Assembly: GCF_016055025.1 (NCBI RefSeq) | Contig: NZ_JAECVW010000006.1 | Length of the DNA stretch: 64,000 bases | Direction: 5' to 3' (one strand) | Origin: Thermoactinomyces intermedius | Lineage (GTDB): Bacteria; Bacillota; Bacilli; Thermoactinomycetales; Thermoactinomycetaceae | In this document: piece by piece, positions 48,639 through 58,028 of the stretch | Layout of the letters: every line of letters starts with the position of its first letter | How positions within the stretch are numbered: position 1 is the first letter of the stretch | The notes under the pieces: model-generated | The model's database searches: none | Told to the model about the DNA's origin: nothing | Seen by the model: the letters and a program-made list of their open reading frames with translations, nothing else | Made by a program: the position numbers and the translations under genes

Positions 48639-49845
48639 GGCCAAAATACTCCTTCGTTTTGATTAAACCTTCCGCCAACCGGTCGATGTCCGATTCATCA
48701 TTGTACAAATAAAAGCTGGCTCTTGCTGTTGCCGGTACTTTCAACCAGCGCATCAGCGGCTGGCAGCAATGATGCCCCGCCCTGACGGCAATTCCTTCCG
48801 CGTCCAAGACGGTTGCGACATCATGCGGGTGCACTTCACCCAAATTGAAAGTAACCAACCCGATCCGCCCTTCTTTGGGGCCGTAAATGGTGATTCCGTC
48901 AATCTGTTGCAACTTGTCATAAGCATAAGCAGCCAGTTTGCGATCATGCTCTTCGATCCGGTCCATGCCGATGGATTCCAGATAATCAATGGCCGCACCG
49001 AGTCCGACCGCTCCGGCAATAATGGGAGTTCCCCCTTCAAATTTCCAGGGCAGCTCTTTCCATGTCGACTCATAATCGCCCACATGATCAATCATTTCGC
49101 CACCGTATTCGATGGGTTCCATTTCATTCAGCAAATGCTCCCGGCCGTACAAAACGCCGATTCCGGTCGGACCGCACATCTTGTGTCCGGAGAAAGCGAA
49201 GAAATCCACATCCAAATCCTTGACATCCACTTTGATGTGGGGAATGCTTTGCGCGCCGTCCACCACGATATATCCGCCTTTTTGATGGATGTACTCCGCG
49301 ATTTTTTTGATGGGATGAACCGTTCCCAACACGTTGGACACTTGCTGGATGGCAATGATCCTGGTTTTGTCGGTCACGGCTTGGCGCACCAAATCCATCG
49401 TCAGGGAGCCGTCTTCTTTGAGCGGAAAATATTTTAACCGCGCTCCGGTCCATTTGGCCACTTGCTGCCACGGAATCAAATTACTGTGATGTTCAGCCGG
49501 AGTGATCAAAATCTCGTCCTCCGGATTCAGCACGGAAGTGGCAAAACTTCTTGCGACCAGATTCAGCGATGTGGTGGTTCCTCTGGTGAAGACAATCTCT
49601 TTGGTTGAATCCGCATTGATGAAACGGCGTACCTTTTCACGGGCTCCTTCATAGGCATCCGTCGCTCTGGAACCCAATGTGTGGACACCGCGGTGCACAT
49701 TGGAGTTGTCCTTTTTATAATAGGCTTCCACCGCTTCAATCACTTGAAACGGTTTTTGTGATGTTGCAGCACTGTCCAAATAAACCAACGGGTGGCCGTT
49801 TACTTCCTGATCCAATATGGGAAAGTCTTTGCGGAATTCATTCAT
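48625..49845 (-). CDS. sufS: Cysteine desulfurase SufS
   Basis: 406 aa PLP enzyme. Motifs: VYLDSAATSQKPFQVIEA, NVHRGVHTLGSRATDAYEGAR, ITPAEHHSNLIPWQQ, GAQSIPHIKVDV, FSGHKMCGPTGIGVLYG with the PLP lysine, and RAGHHCCQPLM with the active-site cysteine. It mobilises sulfur from cysteine. Overlaps sufD by 4 bp. Confidence 0.96.
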   Translation of the reverse strand: MNEFRKDFPILDQEVNGHPLVYLDSAATSQKPFQVIEAVEAYYKKDNSNVHRGVHTLGSRATDAYEGAREKVRRFINADSTKEIVFTRGTTTSLNLVARSFATSVLNPEDEILITPAEHHSNLIPWQQVAKWTGARLKYFPLKEDGSLTMDLVRQAVTDKTRIIAIQQVSNVLGTVHPIKKIAEYIHQKGGYIVVDGAQSIPHIKVDVKDLDVDFFAFSGHKMCGPTGIGVLYGREHLLNEMEPIEYGGEMIDHVGDYESTWKELPWKFEGGTPIIAGAVGLGAAIDYLESIGMDRIEEHDRKLAAYAYDKLQQIDGITIYGPKEGRIGLVTFNLGEVHPHDVATVLDAEGIAVRAGHHCCQPLMRWLKVPATARASFYLYNDESDIDRLAEGLIKTKEYFGHVFG

Positions 49846-51146
49846 GATTTGATTTTCCTTTCAATCAGCCGATGAATCTGTTCACGCAATAATTCTGACG
49901 GAATATCCGAAATGATTGCATCCAGGAAACCGTGGATAATCAGTTTCTCTGCTTCCCTTTTGGGAATTCCACGCGACATGAGGTAATACATTTGCAGGGG
50001 ATCCACTTTTCCCACGCTTGCCGCGTGTCCGGCGACGACGTCGTTTTCATCGATCAACAAAATGGGGTTGGCGTCCCCGCGCGCTTCCGGATGAAGCATC
50101 AACACTTTTCCGGATTGTTGCCCGTCCGATTTGCTGGCACCTTTTTCGATTTTGGTAATACTGTTCAAAATGCTCGAGGCTTTATCCGTCATGACGGAAC
50201 GGGCATTGATAAAGCTTTCGGTATGCCGGTTCCAATGGTAAACCGATGACGTCACATTGGCTCTCATCTCACCTGTTCCGAGCACAACCGCCTTCACATC
50301 GGCCCGGCTGCCTTCCCCTTTGAGATGGGTAGTATTGTCGGAGACAACCTTTCCGTCGCTCAAATCCGCGATAATCCATTCCAAATGGCCGTCCCGGTCG
50401 ACCAGTGAACGACGGTAAACCACATTCACCGCAGAAGCACCCAGGTTGCTGATTGTGGTCACCCGGACTTTTGCCTGTGCCCCGACAAATGCCTCGATGA
50501 CGCTGTTGTTCATGGCCCCCGGTTCATCCGGATCCGAAATAAAGTTGGCCACAAAATCAACACGGCTTCCTTCTTCGGCAACGATCAGAATATGAGGCAG
50601 AAGGGCAGCCCCTTCACCGGACAACCAGAATAATCCGTTCAACGGAATTTGCACATCCACATTCTTCGGTACAAACAAGAACACCCCGCCGCTGTAAAGC
50701 GCAGCATGAATGGCAGTCAGACGATGTTCGTCTTTCTTCACCCCGTCCGTCATGAAGTATTTTTTGATCAACGGCTCATATTCTTTGGCGGCCGTGCCCA
50801 GGTCCGTGAAGACCACGCCTTTTTCACTCAATTCCGTGGACAGTTGCTTGAAAATGACACTGGCGTTTTTTTGCACCACCACACTGGGCTGTTCGCCAAA
50901 CACAAACTCTTTGACGCCTTCCGGGAGTTCATCCAAAGATTGGACGGGAGCCTCTTCCCGGAAGGGTTCAAACCCGGTGAAGTTCCAACGGCTGATGTTG
51001 GTTTGTTGTACTTTGGGCAGTGGAAGTTGGGCAGCTTTTTTGAGTGCATCCAAACGACTTTGAAGCATCCAGGCCGGTTCCTGATTCTTTTGGGATACTT
51101 CTGTTACAACATTTTCATCAAAAAGCAATCGGGTATCTGTACTCAT
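49842..51146 (-). CDS. sufD: Fe-S cluster assembly protein SufD
   Basis: 434 aa SufBD-family protein. It has the SufD-like AALYSGGVFLFVPKNVDVQIPLNGLFWLSGEGAALLPHILIVAEEGSRVDFV, VNVVYRRSLVDRDGHLEWI and the end VGKVDPLQMYYLMSRGIPKREAEKLIIHGFLD. It pairs with SufB and SufC. Starts with ATG 51146; 16 bp after sufC. Confidence 0.95.
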   Translation of the reverse strand: MSTDTRLLFDENVVTEVSQKNQEPAWMLQSRLDALKKAAQLPLPKVQQTNISRWNFTGFEPFREEAPVQSLDELPEGVKEFVFGEQPSVVVQKNASVIFKQLSTELSEKGVVFTDLGTAAKEYEPLIKKYFMTDGVKKDEHRLTAIHAALYSGGVFLFVPKNVDVQIPLNGLFWLSGEGAALLPHILIVAEEGSRVDFVANFISDPDEPGAMNNSVIEAFVGAQAKVRVTTISNLGASAVNVVYRRSLVDRDGHLEWIIADLSDGKVVSDNTTHLKGEGSRADVKAVVLGTGEMRANVTSSVYHWNRHTESFINARSVMTDKASSILNSITKIEKGASKSDGQQSGKVLMLHPEARGDANPILLIDENDVVAGHAASVGKVDPLQMYYLMSRGIPKREAEKLIIHGFLDAIISDIPSELLREQIHRLIERKIKS

Positions 51147-51161
51147 CCAAAATCACCAACC

Positions 51162-51950
51162 TTACGCCTTTTGACCAACGGTTTCGTCTTCAATGCCCAA
51201 CTCTTCTTTCACCCAGTCGTAACCTTCTGCTTCCAAACGTTCAGCCAGTTCCGGCCCTCCTGATTTCACAATCCGTCCTTGCATAAAGACATGGACATGG
51301 TCCGGTTTGATGTAATTCAACAGGCGTTGATAGTGGGTGATCACAATCACGCCCAATTCCGGGCTCAGCATCGAGTTAACCCCTTTGGACACGACTTTCA
51401 ACGCGTCAATATCGAGTCCGGAGTCCACCTCATCCAAGATGGCAATGCGGGGTTTCAACATCATCATTTGCAAAATTTCGTTCCGTTTTTTCTCCCCGCC
51501 GGAGAAACCTTCGTTCAGGTAACGGGTGGCAAACTTCTCATCCATTTCAAGAATTTCCATTTTTTTATCCATTTCACGGATGAACTTCATCAGCGAAATT
51601 TCTTTGCCTTCCCCGTTTTTGGCGTTAATGGCGCTGCGGATGAAGTCGGAGTTGGTCACGCCGCTTACTTCAGCCGGATATTGCATCGCTAAGAACAAGC
51701 CGGCACGCGCCCTTTCATCCACTTCCATTTCCAAAACATCTTTCCCGTCGAGCGTGACGCTCCCTTGGGTGACCTCGTAACGCGGATGACCCATCAAAGC
51801 GGAAGCCAGGGTGCTCTTACCGGTCCCGTTCGGACCCATGATCGCATGAACTTCTCCGCCATTGACTTCCAAATTGACGCCTTTCAGGATTTCTTTCCCA
51901 TCCACGGATGCATGCAAATCCTTTATTATCAATTTTGGTGCTGTCGACAT
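51162..51950 (-). CDS. sufC: Fe-S assembly ATPase SufC
   Basis: 262 aa from ATG 51950 behind ATGGAGGATG. ABC ATPase: Walker A GPNGTGKSTLASAL, signature FSGGEKKRNEILQ, Walker B RIAILDEVDSGLDIDAL. It drives SufBCD. First gene of the operon sufC-D-S-U-B; the DNA to its right is the likely promoter region. Confidence 0.96.
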   Translation of the reverse strand: MSTAPKLIIKDLHASVDGKEILKGVNLEVNGGEVHAIMGPNGTGKSTLASALMGHPRYEVTQGSVTLDGKDVLEMEVDERARAGLFLAMQYPAEVSGVTNSDFIRSAINAKNGEGKEISLMKFIREMDKKMEILEMDEKFATRYLNEGFSGGEKKRNEILQMMMLKPRIAILDEVDSGLDIDALKVVSKGVNSMLSPELGVIVITHYQRLLNYIKPDHVHVFMQGRIVKSGGPELAERLEAEGYDWVKEELGIEDETVGQKA

Positions 51951-52515
51951 AGTCTCATCCTCCATCATGTCTTTTGCCCTTGTTTATCTCCTGAACCGCA
52001 ACGGGTTGTCATCAACCGGAGATATTCCCTCAACACCGCCCGTGTGGACGGCGTGAAAAGAAAAACCAATCAGACAATCACCCTAAATTAAAGTGATTAT
52101 CACCTGATTCTCATTTCATTTTACTTCACGATCTGGGGTATATCAAGTGAAGATTGGAAATCGTGCGGTTTCAGTCCTGTTCTTTCAATGTGAAGTTATT
52201 GGTATTTTTTCTTCATGAGCACAAAACTACTCATAAATATAACATTTCATCGCCGCACATGAAACTTCATTCTCCGGAAAACGGAAAACGGATGCAAACC
52301 CTTTCAAAATTGTCGCATTTTCCCGCAAATGCCCCCGAAATCTTTAATTTTCCCTTGCTTTTCAGCCCGTTTTCAGGCAAAATATCTTTAGGAGGTTTTT
52401 TTCGGAATTCATCGAAATATTTTGCCTCGGGAGATTTTTTCTGCCATCATCAGGTTGATCATCTTTTTTTATTTCCGCACCTTTTTGAATAAGCGCGTTG
52501 GTAGGAGGAATTTTT
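51951..52515. other. Intergenic region between sufC and an orphan gene
   Basis: 565 bp without a convincing gene. Contains a candidate iron-related site (52092-52118) about 140 bp before sufC. The rest is AT-rich; the last 25 bp form the ribosome binding site (TAGGAGG) of the gene at 52516. Confidence 0.55.
52092..52118. promoter_or_regulatory. Candidate metal-regulator site upstream of sufC
   Basis: The minus strand reads TGAGAATCAGGTGATAATCAC, two imperfect copies of GAnAATCA that resemble part of a Fur-type box. The match to the 7-1-7 consensus is poor. Confidence 0.3.
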
Positions 52516-53073
52516 ATGGAAAAAAGCACTTACAGGGTTTCGAAAGAACCATCTTGTATGCCCCCATCTCTCAGCTCTCCGATCGGAATTTACACCAAAC
52601 CTGCCACAGACACACAATACAAAACCAAAAAGCAACGGTCTTTTTTATTTGGCAACGTGATCATTTCCGAAGAGCCGTCAAACTTCAGCATACCCCTGAA
52701 AAAAAAAGATCAAGAACGGTATTTGAACAGCTTCCTTAAAAAAAAATTGCTGCAGCTTTGGAAAAAACATCGCCACATCCTCTCCGTTTCACACCCGTCC
52801 GAAGAAAAAACAAACCAGGAAAGAAAACAGATCTACGAAGAATTAAAAATGCTTTTGATCCAATCCTATGAGGAAGATTTCAACATCCCTTTAATCCCGT
52901 TCACTTTGTTCGGCTGGTTGCAGTATGTCAAACTCACCGCGCAAATCACGGGCAAAGCCAAAGATGCAAAGCAATGGGATGAATTGGCGCTGTTTTTCCA
53001 GCAATGTCACAAAAACCATTTGTTGACCGACCTCTTTGAGCAAAGGCCTGTAAACAAGTCTCTGGATCAATAG
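52516..53073 (+). CDS. Hypothetical protein (185 aa)
   Basis: ATG 52516 follows TAGGAGGAA. Soluble, charged protein with a disordered N-terminus (PSCMPPSLSSPIGIYTKP) and a helical C-terminal half (QERYLNSFLKKKLLQLWKKHRHI; YEELKMLLIQSYEEDFNIPLIPFTLFGWLQYVKL). No membrane segment and no recognised family. It stands alone between the suf operon and the CBS gene and ends in a terminator. Confidence 0.6.
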   Translation: MEKSTYRVSKEPSCMPPSLSSPIGIYTKPATDTQYKTKKQRSFLFGNVIISEEPSNFSIPLKKKDQERYLNSFLKKKLLQLWKKHRHILSVSHPSEEKTNQERKQIYEELKMLLIQSYEEDFNIPLIPFTLFGWLQYVKLTAQITGKAKDAKQWDELALFFQQCHKNHLLTDLFEQRPVNKSLDQ

Positions 53074-53180
53074 GACTGTATGACTATGTGTAATGATAAA
53101 CAAATGAACAAGGCTTCATTCATTCATCTTTGTATGATTCCATTCAAAAGCAACCTGAATCAGGATGAGATATAAAACGG

Positions 53181-53212
53181 CAAAACACCGCCCGTCAGGC
53201 GGTGTTTTTCAT
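53181..53212. terminator. Shared terminator between orphan gene and CBS gene
   Basis: Stem AAAACACCGCC / GGCGGTGTTTT with a short loop and T runs on both strands. Confidence 0.8.
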
Positions 53213-53224
53213 TGGTAAAACTTT

Positions 53225-53704
53225 TCAGGAACCCTGCAGTTTGTTCATCATCATATATTCTTCTTTAAAATAGTTAATCACTTGTTCCATGATCACTTTT
53301 CTCGTCAAAATGCCCACCAACTTCCCTTTCAAATCAATGATCGGGATGTAGGGACGGTTGACCAGCACTTCGAAAGCAAACGAAAAAATGGAATTGGCCA
53401 AAATACCTGAATGATTTTTATTCATCGCTTCATTAACCGTATATCCTTTCAATTGCGAAAAATCAATTTCGTTACCTTGGCTGATCTTTAACATAAAATC
53501 CAGAATGTCGGTTTTGCTGATGATCCCCTCGACTTGTTCCTGATCATTCACCACGGGCACCGAATTGGTTCCCTTGCGGGTCAGTACCAATAAAGCGCGC
53601 TCCAGTGACCAGTCTGTGTGGACAACAACAACCTTTTCCTTCGGAATAATGTAAGGAGTAATCTCGCGTGAAAATAAATAATTGTTTTGATCCCGTTTCT
53701 GCAT
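53225..53704 (-). CDS. CBS-domain pair protein (CbpB/DarB-like)
   Basis: 159 aa from ATG 53704, 10 nt after AAGGGA. Two CBS motifs: the first begins IIPKEKVVVVHTDWSLERALLVLTRKGTNSVPVVND and the second LVNRPYIPIIDLKGKLVGILTRKVIMEQV. B. subtilis YkuL (CbpB/DarB) is a similar stand-alone CBS protein that binds c-di-AMP. The similarity is in layout and length; identity with CbpB is not certain. Confidence 0.7.
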   Translation of the reverse strand: MQKRDQNNYLFSREITPYIIPKEKVVVVHTDWSLERALLVLTRKGTNSVPVVNDQEQVEGIISKTDILDFMLKISQGNEIDFSQLKGYTVNEAMNKNHSGILANSIFSFAFEVLVNRPYIPIIDLKGKLVGILTRKVIMEQVINYFKEEYMMMNKLQGS

Positions 53705-53931
53705 AAGCAAAAACTCCCTTACTCTTGGTAATCCCTCCGGCCATTACCACAGAGTGATAAAGATAAGCCCGATTTCCCGTCAAAATCTTTTCTCTTTTTT
53801 GTAATGATAACAGTTCCCCAACCATGTTATCTTGTTCCCGAAACCGCTGTCAACGCTCTTATCACTCTTTTATCCATTCCTTAACCTTATTTTATAACAT
53901 CGCCGCTGATCCTTGAAATATTACGGCCATT

Positions 53932-53961
53932 AAAAAACAATCCGGCGATTTGCCGGATTGT
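53932..53961 (-). terminator. Terminator after the AhpD-like gene
   Basis: Stem ACAATCCGGC / GCCGGATTGT with a 5-nt loop; on the minus strand a T run follows. Confidence 0.75.
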
Positions 53962-53966
53962 CAACC

Positions 53967-54332
53967 TTAGTGGGAGAGGTTTTGCCCCTGAATCTGGGAG
54001 AGGTTTTGTTGGACCAGCGTGGCAGCTTGTGACATCGCCATTCCCCCTCCGAAGGCACTGCTTACACATGCCGCTTCCAGCACCTCTTGTGCGCTGGCTC
54101 CCTGGTCACAGGCTCCCTTGGTGTGATAAACAATGCAGTATTCATCATTCGTATAAACGCCGAGTGCCAGCGCGATCAAATGTTTTTCCTTCTTGGACAG
54201 GGCGCCGTCTTGAAAGCAAGCTTCCGTGAACGCGTTGTACGTTTCCACCACATGCGGAAGTTGCTCTTGGAGTTGGCCGATTCCTTTTTTATAATCCGTC
54301 AGGGATTGCTTGACAAAGTTTTCTTGCATCAT
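53967..54332 (-). CDS. Carboxymuconolactone decarboxylase (AhpD-like) family protein
   Basis: 121 aa. The CMD signature is visible: LSKKEKHLIALALGVYTNDEYCIVYHTKGACDQGASAQEVLEAACVSSAFGG. It has only one cysteine of the usual CxxC pair before the conserved His (YCIVYHTK), so peroxidase-type activity is less likely than another CMD role. ATG 54332 follows GGAGAG. It is probably transcribed alone. Confidence 0.75.
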   Translation of the reverse strand: MMQENFVKQSLTDYKKGIGQLQEQLPHVVETYNAFTEACFQDGALSKKEKHLIALALGVYTNDEYCIVYHTKGACDQGASAQEVLEAACVSSAFGGGMAMSQAATLVQQNLSQIQGQNLSH

Positions 54333-54506
54333 TCATCTCTCCTTCCAGGACTAGTTTTCCAGAGAAAAAGAAAAATATACAAATATTCAAATCTGTTTCT
54401 GTAACTACAGTTATTATCTTTACATTAAGAAATATATTATTTTAAAATAGAGTAAGATCTTGAACCAATATTGAGAAAGCTTTTTTATAACAGAAAGGAA
54501 ATGAAA

Positions 54507-54797
54507 ATGGATCAGCAAAAACTACAATTGATCGGCATCATCTTACGCATGGTCAAAGAAATTTATGGAAAAACGATTCATTTGGAAAAGATCTTTCAAG
54601 CCAGCAGCGTACATATTTTAGCCCGTGACTTTGATCCGTTTAATGAACTGATTCAAATATTGGAGCTTCCGGATGAAGCCCACACGTTATTTTTGGAACT
54701 TGTTCAATTGTATTTGGATGACCAAATGACATTGAACGAGCTTTTGCTGGAATTTGAAAACCAAACCGGCAAAACCAAAGAAGAAGCTCATGCTTAA
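54507..54797 (+). CDS. Small helical hypothetical protein (96 aa)
   Basis: ATG 54507 is 7 nt after AAAGGA; the upstream in-frame codon at 54471 lacks a site. Soluble helical protein (QQKLQLIGIILRMVKEIYGK; LARDFDPFNELIQILELPDEAHTLFLELVQLYLDDQMTLNELLLEF). No family recognised. A strong inverted repeat follows but has no T run. Confidence 0.55.
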   Translation: MDQQKLQLIGIILRMVKEIYGKTIHLEKIFQASSVHILARDFDPFNELIQILELPDEAHTLFLELVQLYLDDQMTLNELLLEFENQTGKTKEEAHA

Positions 54798-54798
54798 T

Positions 54799-54830
54799 CC
54801 CATGGACTCCCTGCATGCGGAGTCCATGGT
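54799..54830 (+). repeat. Perfect inverted repeat after the 96-aa gene
   Basis: CCATGGACTCC / GGAGTCCATGG around 8 nt. No T run follows, so a weak terminator or a palindromic site. Confidence 0.5.
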
Positions 54831-55007
54831 GTCCTTTCCCCGTTTCTTTTCATTTGATTGATCACCGCTCTTTCCCCGCCATCCGTCCTCATTGATCCTT
54901 GTTTCACCGTTTTGGTGTTTCACACTTAAATTATTATCTGTAAACTTCATCAACAAAAAATGCGATAATAATAAAAGTTTATATCATAACAGAAAGGGTT
55001 AACCTGT

Positions 55008-55868
55008 ATGAGTACCTGGTTTCTCATCTCACTGGCCAGTGCCGTTACTTTCGGGTTGTCCGGATTTTTGATGAAAGTCAGTTCAGCCCGAAGCGGGGAT
55101 GATGACTTTTTGTTATGGGGATTATACTTGACCGGCTCCCTCGGTTTTGGTTGGTGGGCGGTTAAAACCGGTGATATCCGGTTCACATGGCTCAACCTCG
55201 TGGCCGGAACTTTGGTGGGGATCGGTTCGGCTTTTGGAAACCTGTTATTTATGAAAGCCCTTTTGATCGGCCCTGCCAGCCTTACATCTCCTTTGGCCAA
55301 TGCGAACATCCTTTTAACCATGGCCATGGCCATGCTCGTTTACGGCGAGAGCATCACGGTAACCGAAGCGGCCGGTGCATTTCTGTTGATTTCAGCCATC
55401 ATGCTGTTGCCGGTGGACCCCAATGAAAACTTACGGATCCAAAACAGGCGCTGGTATCTGCTGATTTTCCTGGCCATGTTGTTGTTCTTTTTCAGAAACG
55501 GCGGATTAAAGATTACGGAAGAAATGAATCTTTCCAACACATCCATTTTGTTGATCAGCTATTTATTCGGATGGGTTTGGTTCACATGGCAAATTCTCCG
55601 CAAGGTGTCGCCGGCCGGGTTTTGCCAAAAAAGCCGTCTCACGGGAATGGTCTGGGGGTTGGGAGCAGGATTTTTTTCATTTGCCGGAATGCAACTCTAT
55701 GCCATCGCTCTGGATCTTGGCCCTGCGTCCATCATTGCCCCGATCTTTTCCACAAACAGCCTGGTGGTTGCGCTGCTATCCATCCTGGTTTTTCGTGAAC
55801 GCTTATCGCTGATGCAATCCGTGTCTTTGATCCTGTTGTTTGCCGGACTGGTTCTGATCCGCATTTGA
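55008..55868 (+). CDS. DMT/EamA family transporter
   Basis: 286 aa with about ten hydrophobic segments in two EamA halves. First half: ISLASAVTFGLSGFLMKVS, MKALLIGPASLTSPLANANILLTMAMAMLVYGE; second: FFSFAGMQLYAIALDLGPASIIAPIFSTNSLVVALLSILVFRE. Such proteins export metabolites or take up substrates; specificity unknown. ATG follows GAAAGGG. Confidence 0.85.
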   Translation: MSTWFLISLASAVTFGLSGFLMKVSSARSGDDDFLLWGLYLTGSLGFGWWAVKTGDIRFTWLNLVAGTLVGIGSAFGNLLFMKALLIGPASLTSPLANANILLTMAMAMLVYGESITVTEAAGAFLLISAIMLLPVDPNENLRIQNRRWYLLIFLAMLLFFFRNGGLKITEEMNLSNTSILLISYLFGWVWFTWQILRKVSPAGFCQKSRLTGMVWGLGAGFFSFAGMQLYAIALDLGPASIIAPIFSTNSLVVALLSILVFRERLSLMQSVSLILLFAGLVLIRI

Positions 55869-55969
55869 ATCGGGAAAAAGTTCTCCGGTGGTCCTTCGAT
55901 TCTTTTCGAACTTTTGTTATTATTAATTCCTACTTATGTATAATCCATGCAAGCAAGGAGATTTGTCTG

Positions 55970-56350
55970 ATGATCGAAATGTTGGCATTGCAAATCCTTC
56001 TTTTGATTTTATGTGGTGTCATCCATTATGTTTGTTTCTTTCTTTTGGATACTCGGTTTCGGGAAAAAGCGTTTTTGACCATGAAAATCATGCTGTATGT
56101 ATCGCTTGCCGTGACCGTTCTCCATGTGATCTTCGTTCCCACTTTCGACGCCAAAATGATGTCCGTGTTTTCGCAATCTTTATGGATCATGATGACTTAT
56201 GAACCTTTGGTTTTTCCATCCCCCCGGTCCCGGCACCGGGTGTGGCCCGTCAGTGAAAAGTTTGGAAAAAAAATCATGTATCCCAACCTGGTCATTTTTT
56301 TCATCACCTTTTTGTACGCCTTGAAAGCCGGCTACATCACCGGTGAGTGA
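55970..56350 (+). CDS. Small membrane protein (126 aa)
   Basis: ATG 55970 follows AAGGAG; the frame to 55865 has no site. Hydrophobic segments MLALQILLLILCGVIHYVCFFLL, IMLYVSLAVTVLHVIFV and NLVIFFITFLYALKAGYI indicate three or four membrane spans. No family recognised. Not operonic with the transporter, whose stop lies 102 bp upstream. Confidence 0.6.
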   Translation: MIEMLALQILLLILCGVIHYVCFFLLDTRFREKAFLTMKIMLYVSLAVTVLHVIFVPTFDAKMMSVFSQSLWIMMTYEPLVFPSPRSRHRVWPVSEKFGKKIMYPNLVIFFITFLYALKAGYITGE

Positions 56351-56459
56351 CCGGATTCGCCGGGCGGATCTTCTTCCTTTTGGAACCGGGATCCCGAACT
56401 GCCCGGATCTTTCAGCGCCATTTTTAACCGGCATCCTTACGCAAAGGAGTTCATGACCG

Positions 56460-56891
56460 ATGAAAGCACCCGATTTTTCCCTTCCCGATTTAAACGGAAA
56501 CATCCATCAACTGAGCGATTACCAGGGCCGGATAGTCTGGCTTGAGTTTTGGACGACCTGGTGTGCGGCTTGCCAGGAGGCCCTGGCCAAAAAAGAAATT
56601 TTTTACCGATCTTTAAAAACCAACCAGGTCGCTTTTCTCACGATCCATGTCTCCGGGCGCGAACCCGATCCGGACCGGGTATACCAATTTGTCAAAGAAG
56701 CCGGTTTTCATTTTCCGGTGCTGCGCGACCATGGCACCCGGACCTACGATGCTTACCGTCTCTCCTCGGTTCCCACCGATGTCCTGATCACACCGGAGGG
56801 CGAAATTCACGGCATTTATGACGAAACGGTCCCCTTCACCACCGTCATTCAAGAATTGGGAGTTCTCCTCTCCCCTGAATCTTCATCATAA
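56460..56891 (+). CDS. TlpA/ResA-like thiol-disulfide redoxin
   Basis: 143 aa thioredoxin-fold protein. APDFSLPDLNGNIHQLSDYQGRIVWLEFWTTWCAACQ holds the CAAC redox centre, and SVPTDVLITPEG matches the cis-Pro loop. No signal peptide or membrane anchor is seen, so it acts in the cytoplasm, unlike ResA. ATG follows AAAGGAG. Its own terminator follows. Confidence 0.82.
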   Translation: MKAPDFSLPDLNGNIHQLSDYQGRIVWLEFWTTWCAACQEALAKKEIFYRSLKTNQVAFLTIHVSGREPDPDRVYQFVKEAGFHFPVLRDHGTRTYDAYRLSSVPTDVLITPEGEIHGIYDETVPFTTVIQELGVLLSPESSS

Positions 56892-56893
56892 AA

Positions 56894-56923
56894 AAGCGCC
56901 GGTTTTTCACCGGCGCCTTTTTC
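56894..56923. terminator. Shared terminator between redoxin and mtnA
   Basis: Stem GCGCCGGT / ACCGGCGC with a 4-nt loop, flanked by A and T runs on both sides; it separates convergent genes. Confidence 0.85.
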
Positions 56924-56957
56924 ATCCGACATGAAATTCCCTTTTTCAAATGTTTGT

Positions 56958-58028
56958 TTATACCGTCATCGTTTGCCGAAGACATTTTCTTAAATTTTCC
57001 CGGTAGGGCGGACGGATCACACCGTACTCCGTGATGATCGCGGTGACATACTCCGCGGGCGTCACATCAAAAGCGGGATTATAGACACGGACCCCTTCGG
57101 GAGCAGTCGGCTTGCCCCAGCCGCTCACGATTTCCTCCGCCGGCCTCTCTTCAATCGGGATCCCGTCGCCCGTTTCCGTCGCCAAGTCAATCGATGAAGA
57201 AGGGGCTGCCACATAAAAAGGGATTTGGTGAGCCCTGGCCAGGACAGCCAAGCTGTACGTACCGATTTTGTTGGCAACATCCCCGTTGGCCGCAACCCGG
57301 TCCGTTCCGACAATGACCGCCTGAATCTTTTCTTGTTTCATCACGGCCCCCGCCATATTGTCACAAATCAGTGTGACGTCAATTCCCGCCTGCATCAACT
57401 CATAGGCGGTCAGCCGCGATCCCTGCAACACCGGCCGTGTCTCGTCGGCATACACTTTGAGGTTCCATCCCTTCTCCCGGGCGAGATACAGCGGAGCCAA
57501 GGCGGTCCCGTACGCACCGGTGGCCAGCCCTCCGGCATTGCAGTGAGTGAGGATGCCCATGCCGTCGTGCAAAAAAGGCAGCAGATGCTCCCCGATTTTC
57601 CGGCACACCCTCACATCCTCTTCATGAATGGCTTTCGCTTCTTCCCATACTGCCTGCCTCAAAACGGATACCGGTCTCCCTTTGAACGATTCCACCTTGG
57701 TTTTCACCCGGTTTAAGGCCCATGACAAATTCACCGCGGTCGGCCTGGCCGAACTCAAATAGTCAACCATCCGTTCCAGCTCGGAGAAGAATATTTCTTC
57801 CCGCCCGGTGACGTGGCGCACGCCGAGATACAAACCGTAAACAGCGGCGATGCCGATGGCCGGCGCCCCCCGCACAGCCAATGTGACAATCGCATCCCAA
57901 ACCTCTTCCGGGGTATAAAGGTGCAAATAAACGGTTTCACGGGGAAGCTTTCTTTGATCCAGCAAAACCAGATGGTCGTTTTCCCAAAAAACCGATTGCG
58001 GATGGGGAATTGTGTAATCCTGCTTCAT
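56958..58028 (-). CDS. mtnA: S-methyl-5-thioribose-1-phosphate isomerase
   Basis: 356 aa. Family text: VRGAPAIGIAAVYGLYLGVR, SARPTAVNLSWALNRV, ILTHCNAGGLATGAYGTAL (catalytic Cys in THCNAG) and VIVGTDRVAANGDVANKIGTYSLAVLA. It converts MTR-1-P to MTRu-1-P. It overlaps mtnK by 4 bp and is the last gene of the mtn operon. Confidence 0.96.
   Translation of the reverse strand: MKQDYTIPHPQSVFWENDHLVLLDQRKLPRETVYLHLYTPEEVWDAIVTLAVRGAPAIGIAAVYGLYLGVRHVTGREEIFFSELERMVDYLSSARPTAVNLSWALNRVKTKVESFKGRPVSVLRQAVWEEAKAIHEEDVRVCRKIGEHLLPFLHDGMGILTHCNAGGLATGAYGTALAPLYLAREKGWNLKVYADETRPVLQGSRLTAYELMQAGIDVTLICDNMAGAVMKQEKIQAVIVGTDRVAANGDVANKIGTYSLAVLARAHQIPFYVAAPSSSIDLATETGDGIPIEERPAEEIVSGWGKPTAPEGVRVYNPAFDVTPAEYVTAIITEYGVIRPPYRENLRKCLRQTMTV

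Noticed and set aside
52092..52118. Strong Fur box before sufC
   Set aside because: Only a partial match to the 7-1-7 consensus, so kept as a weak candidate only.
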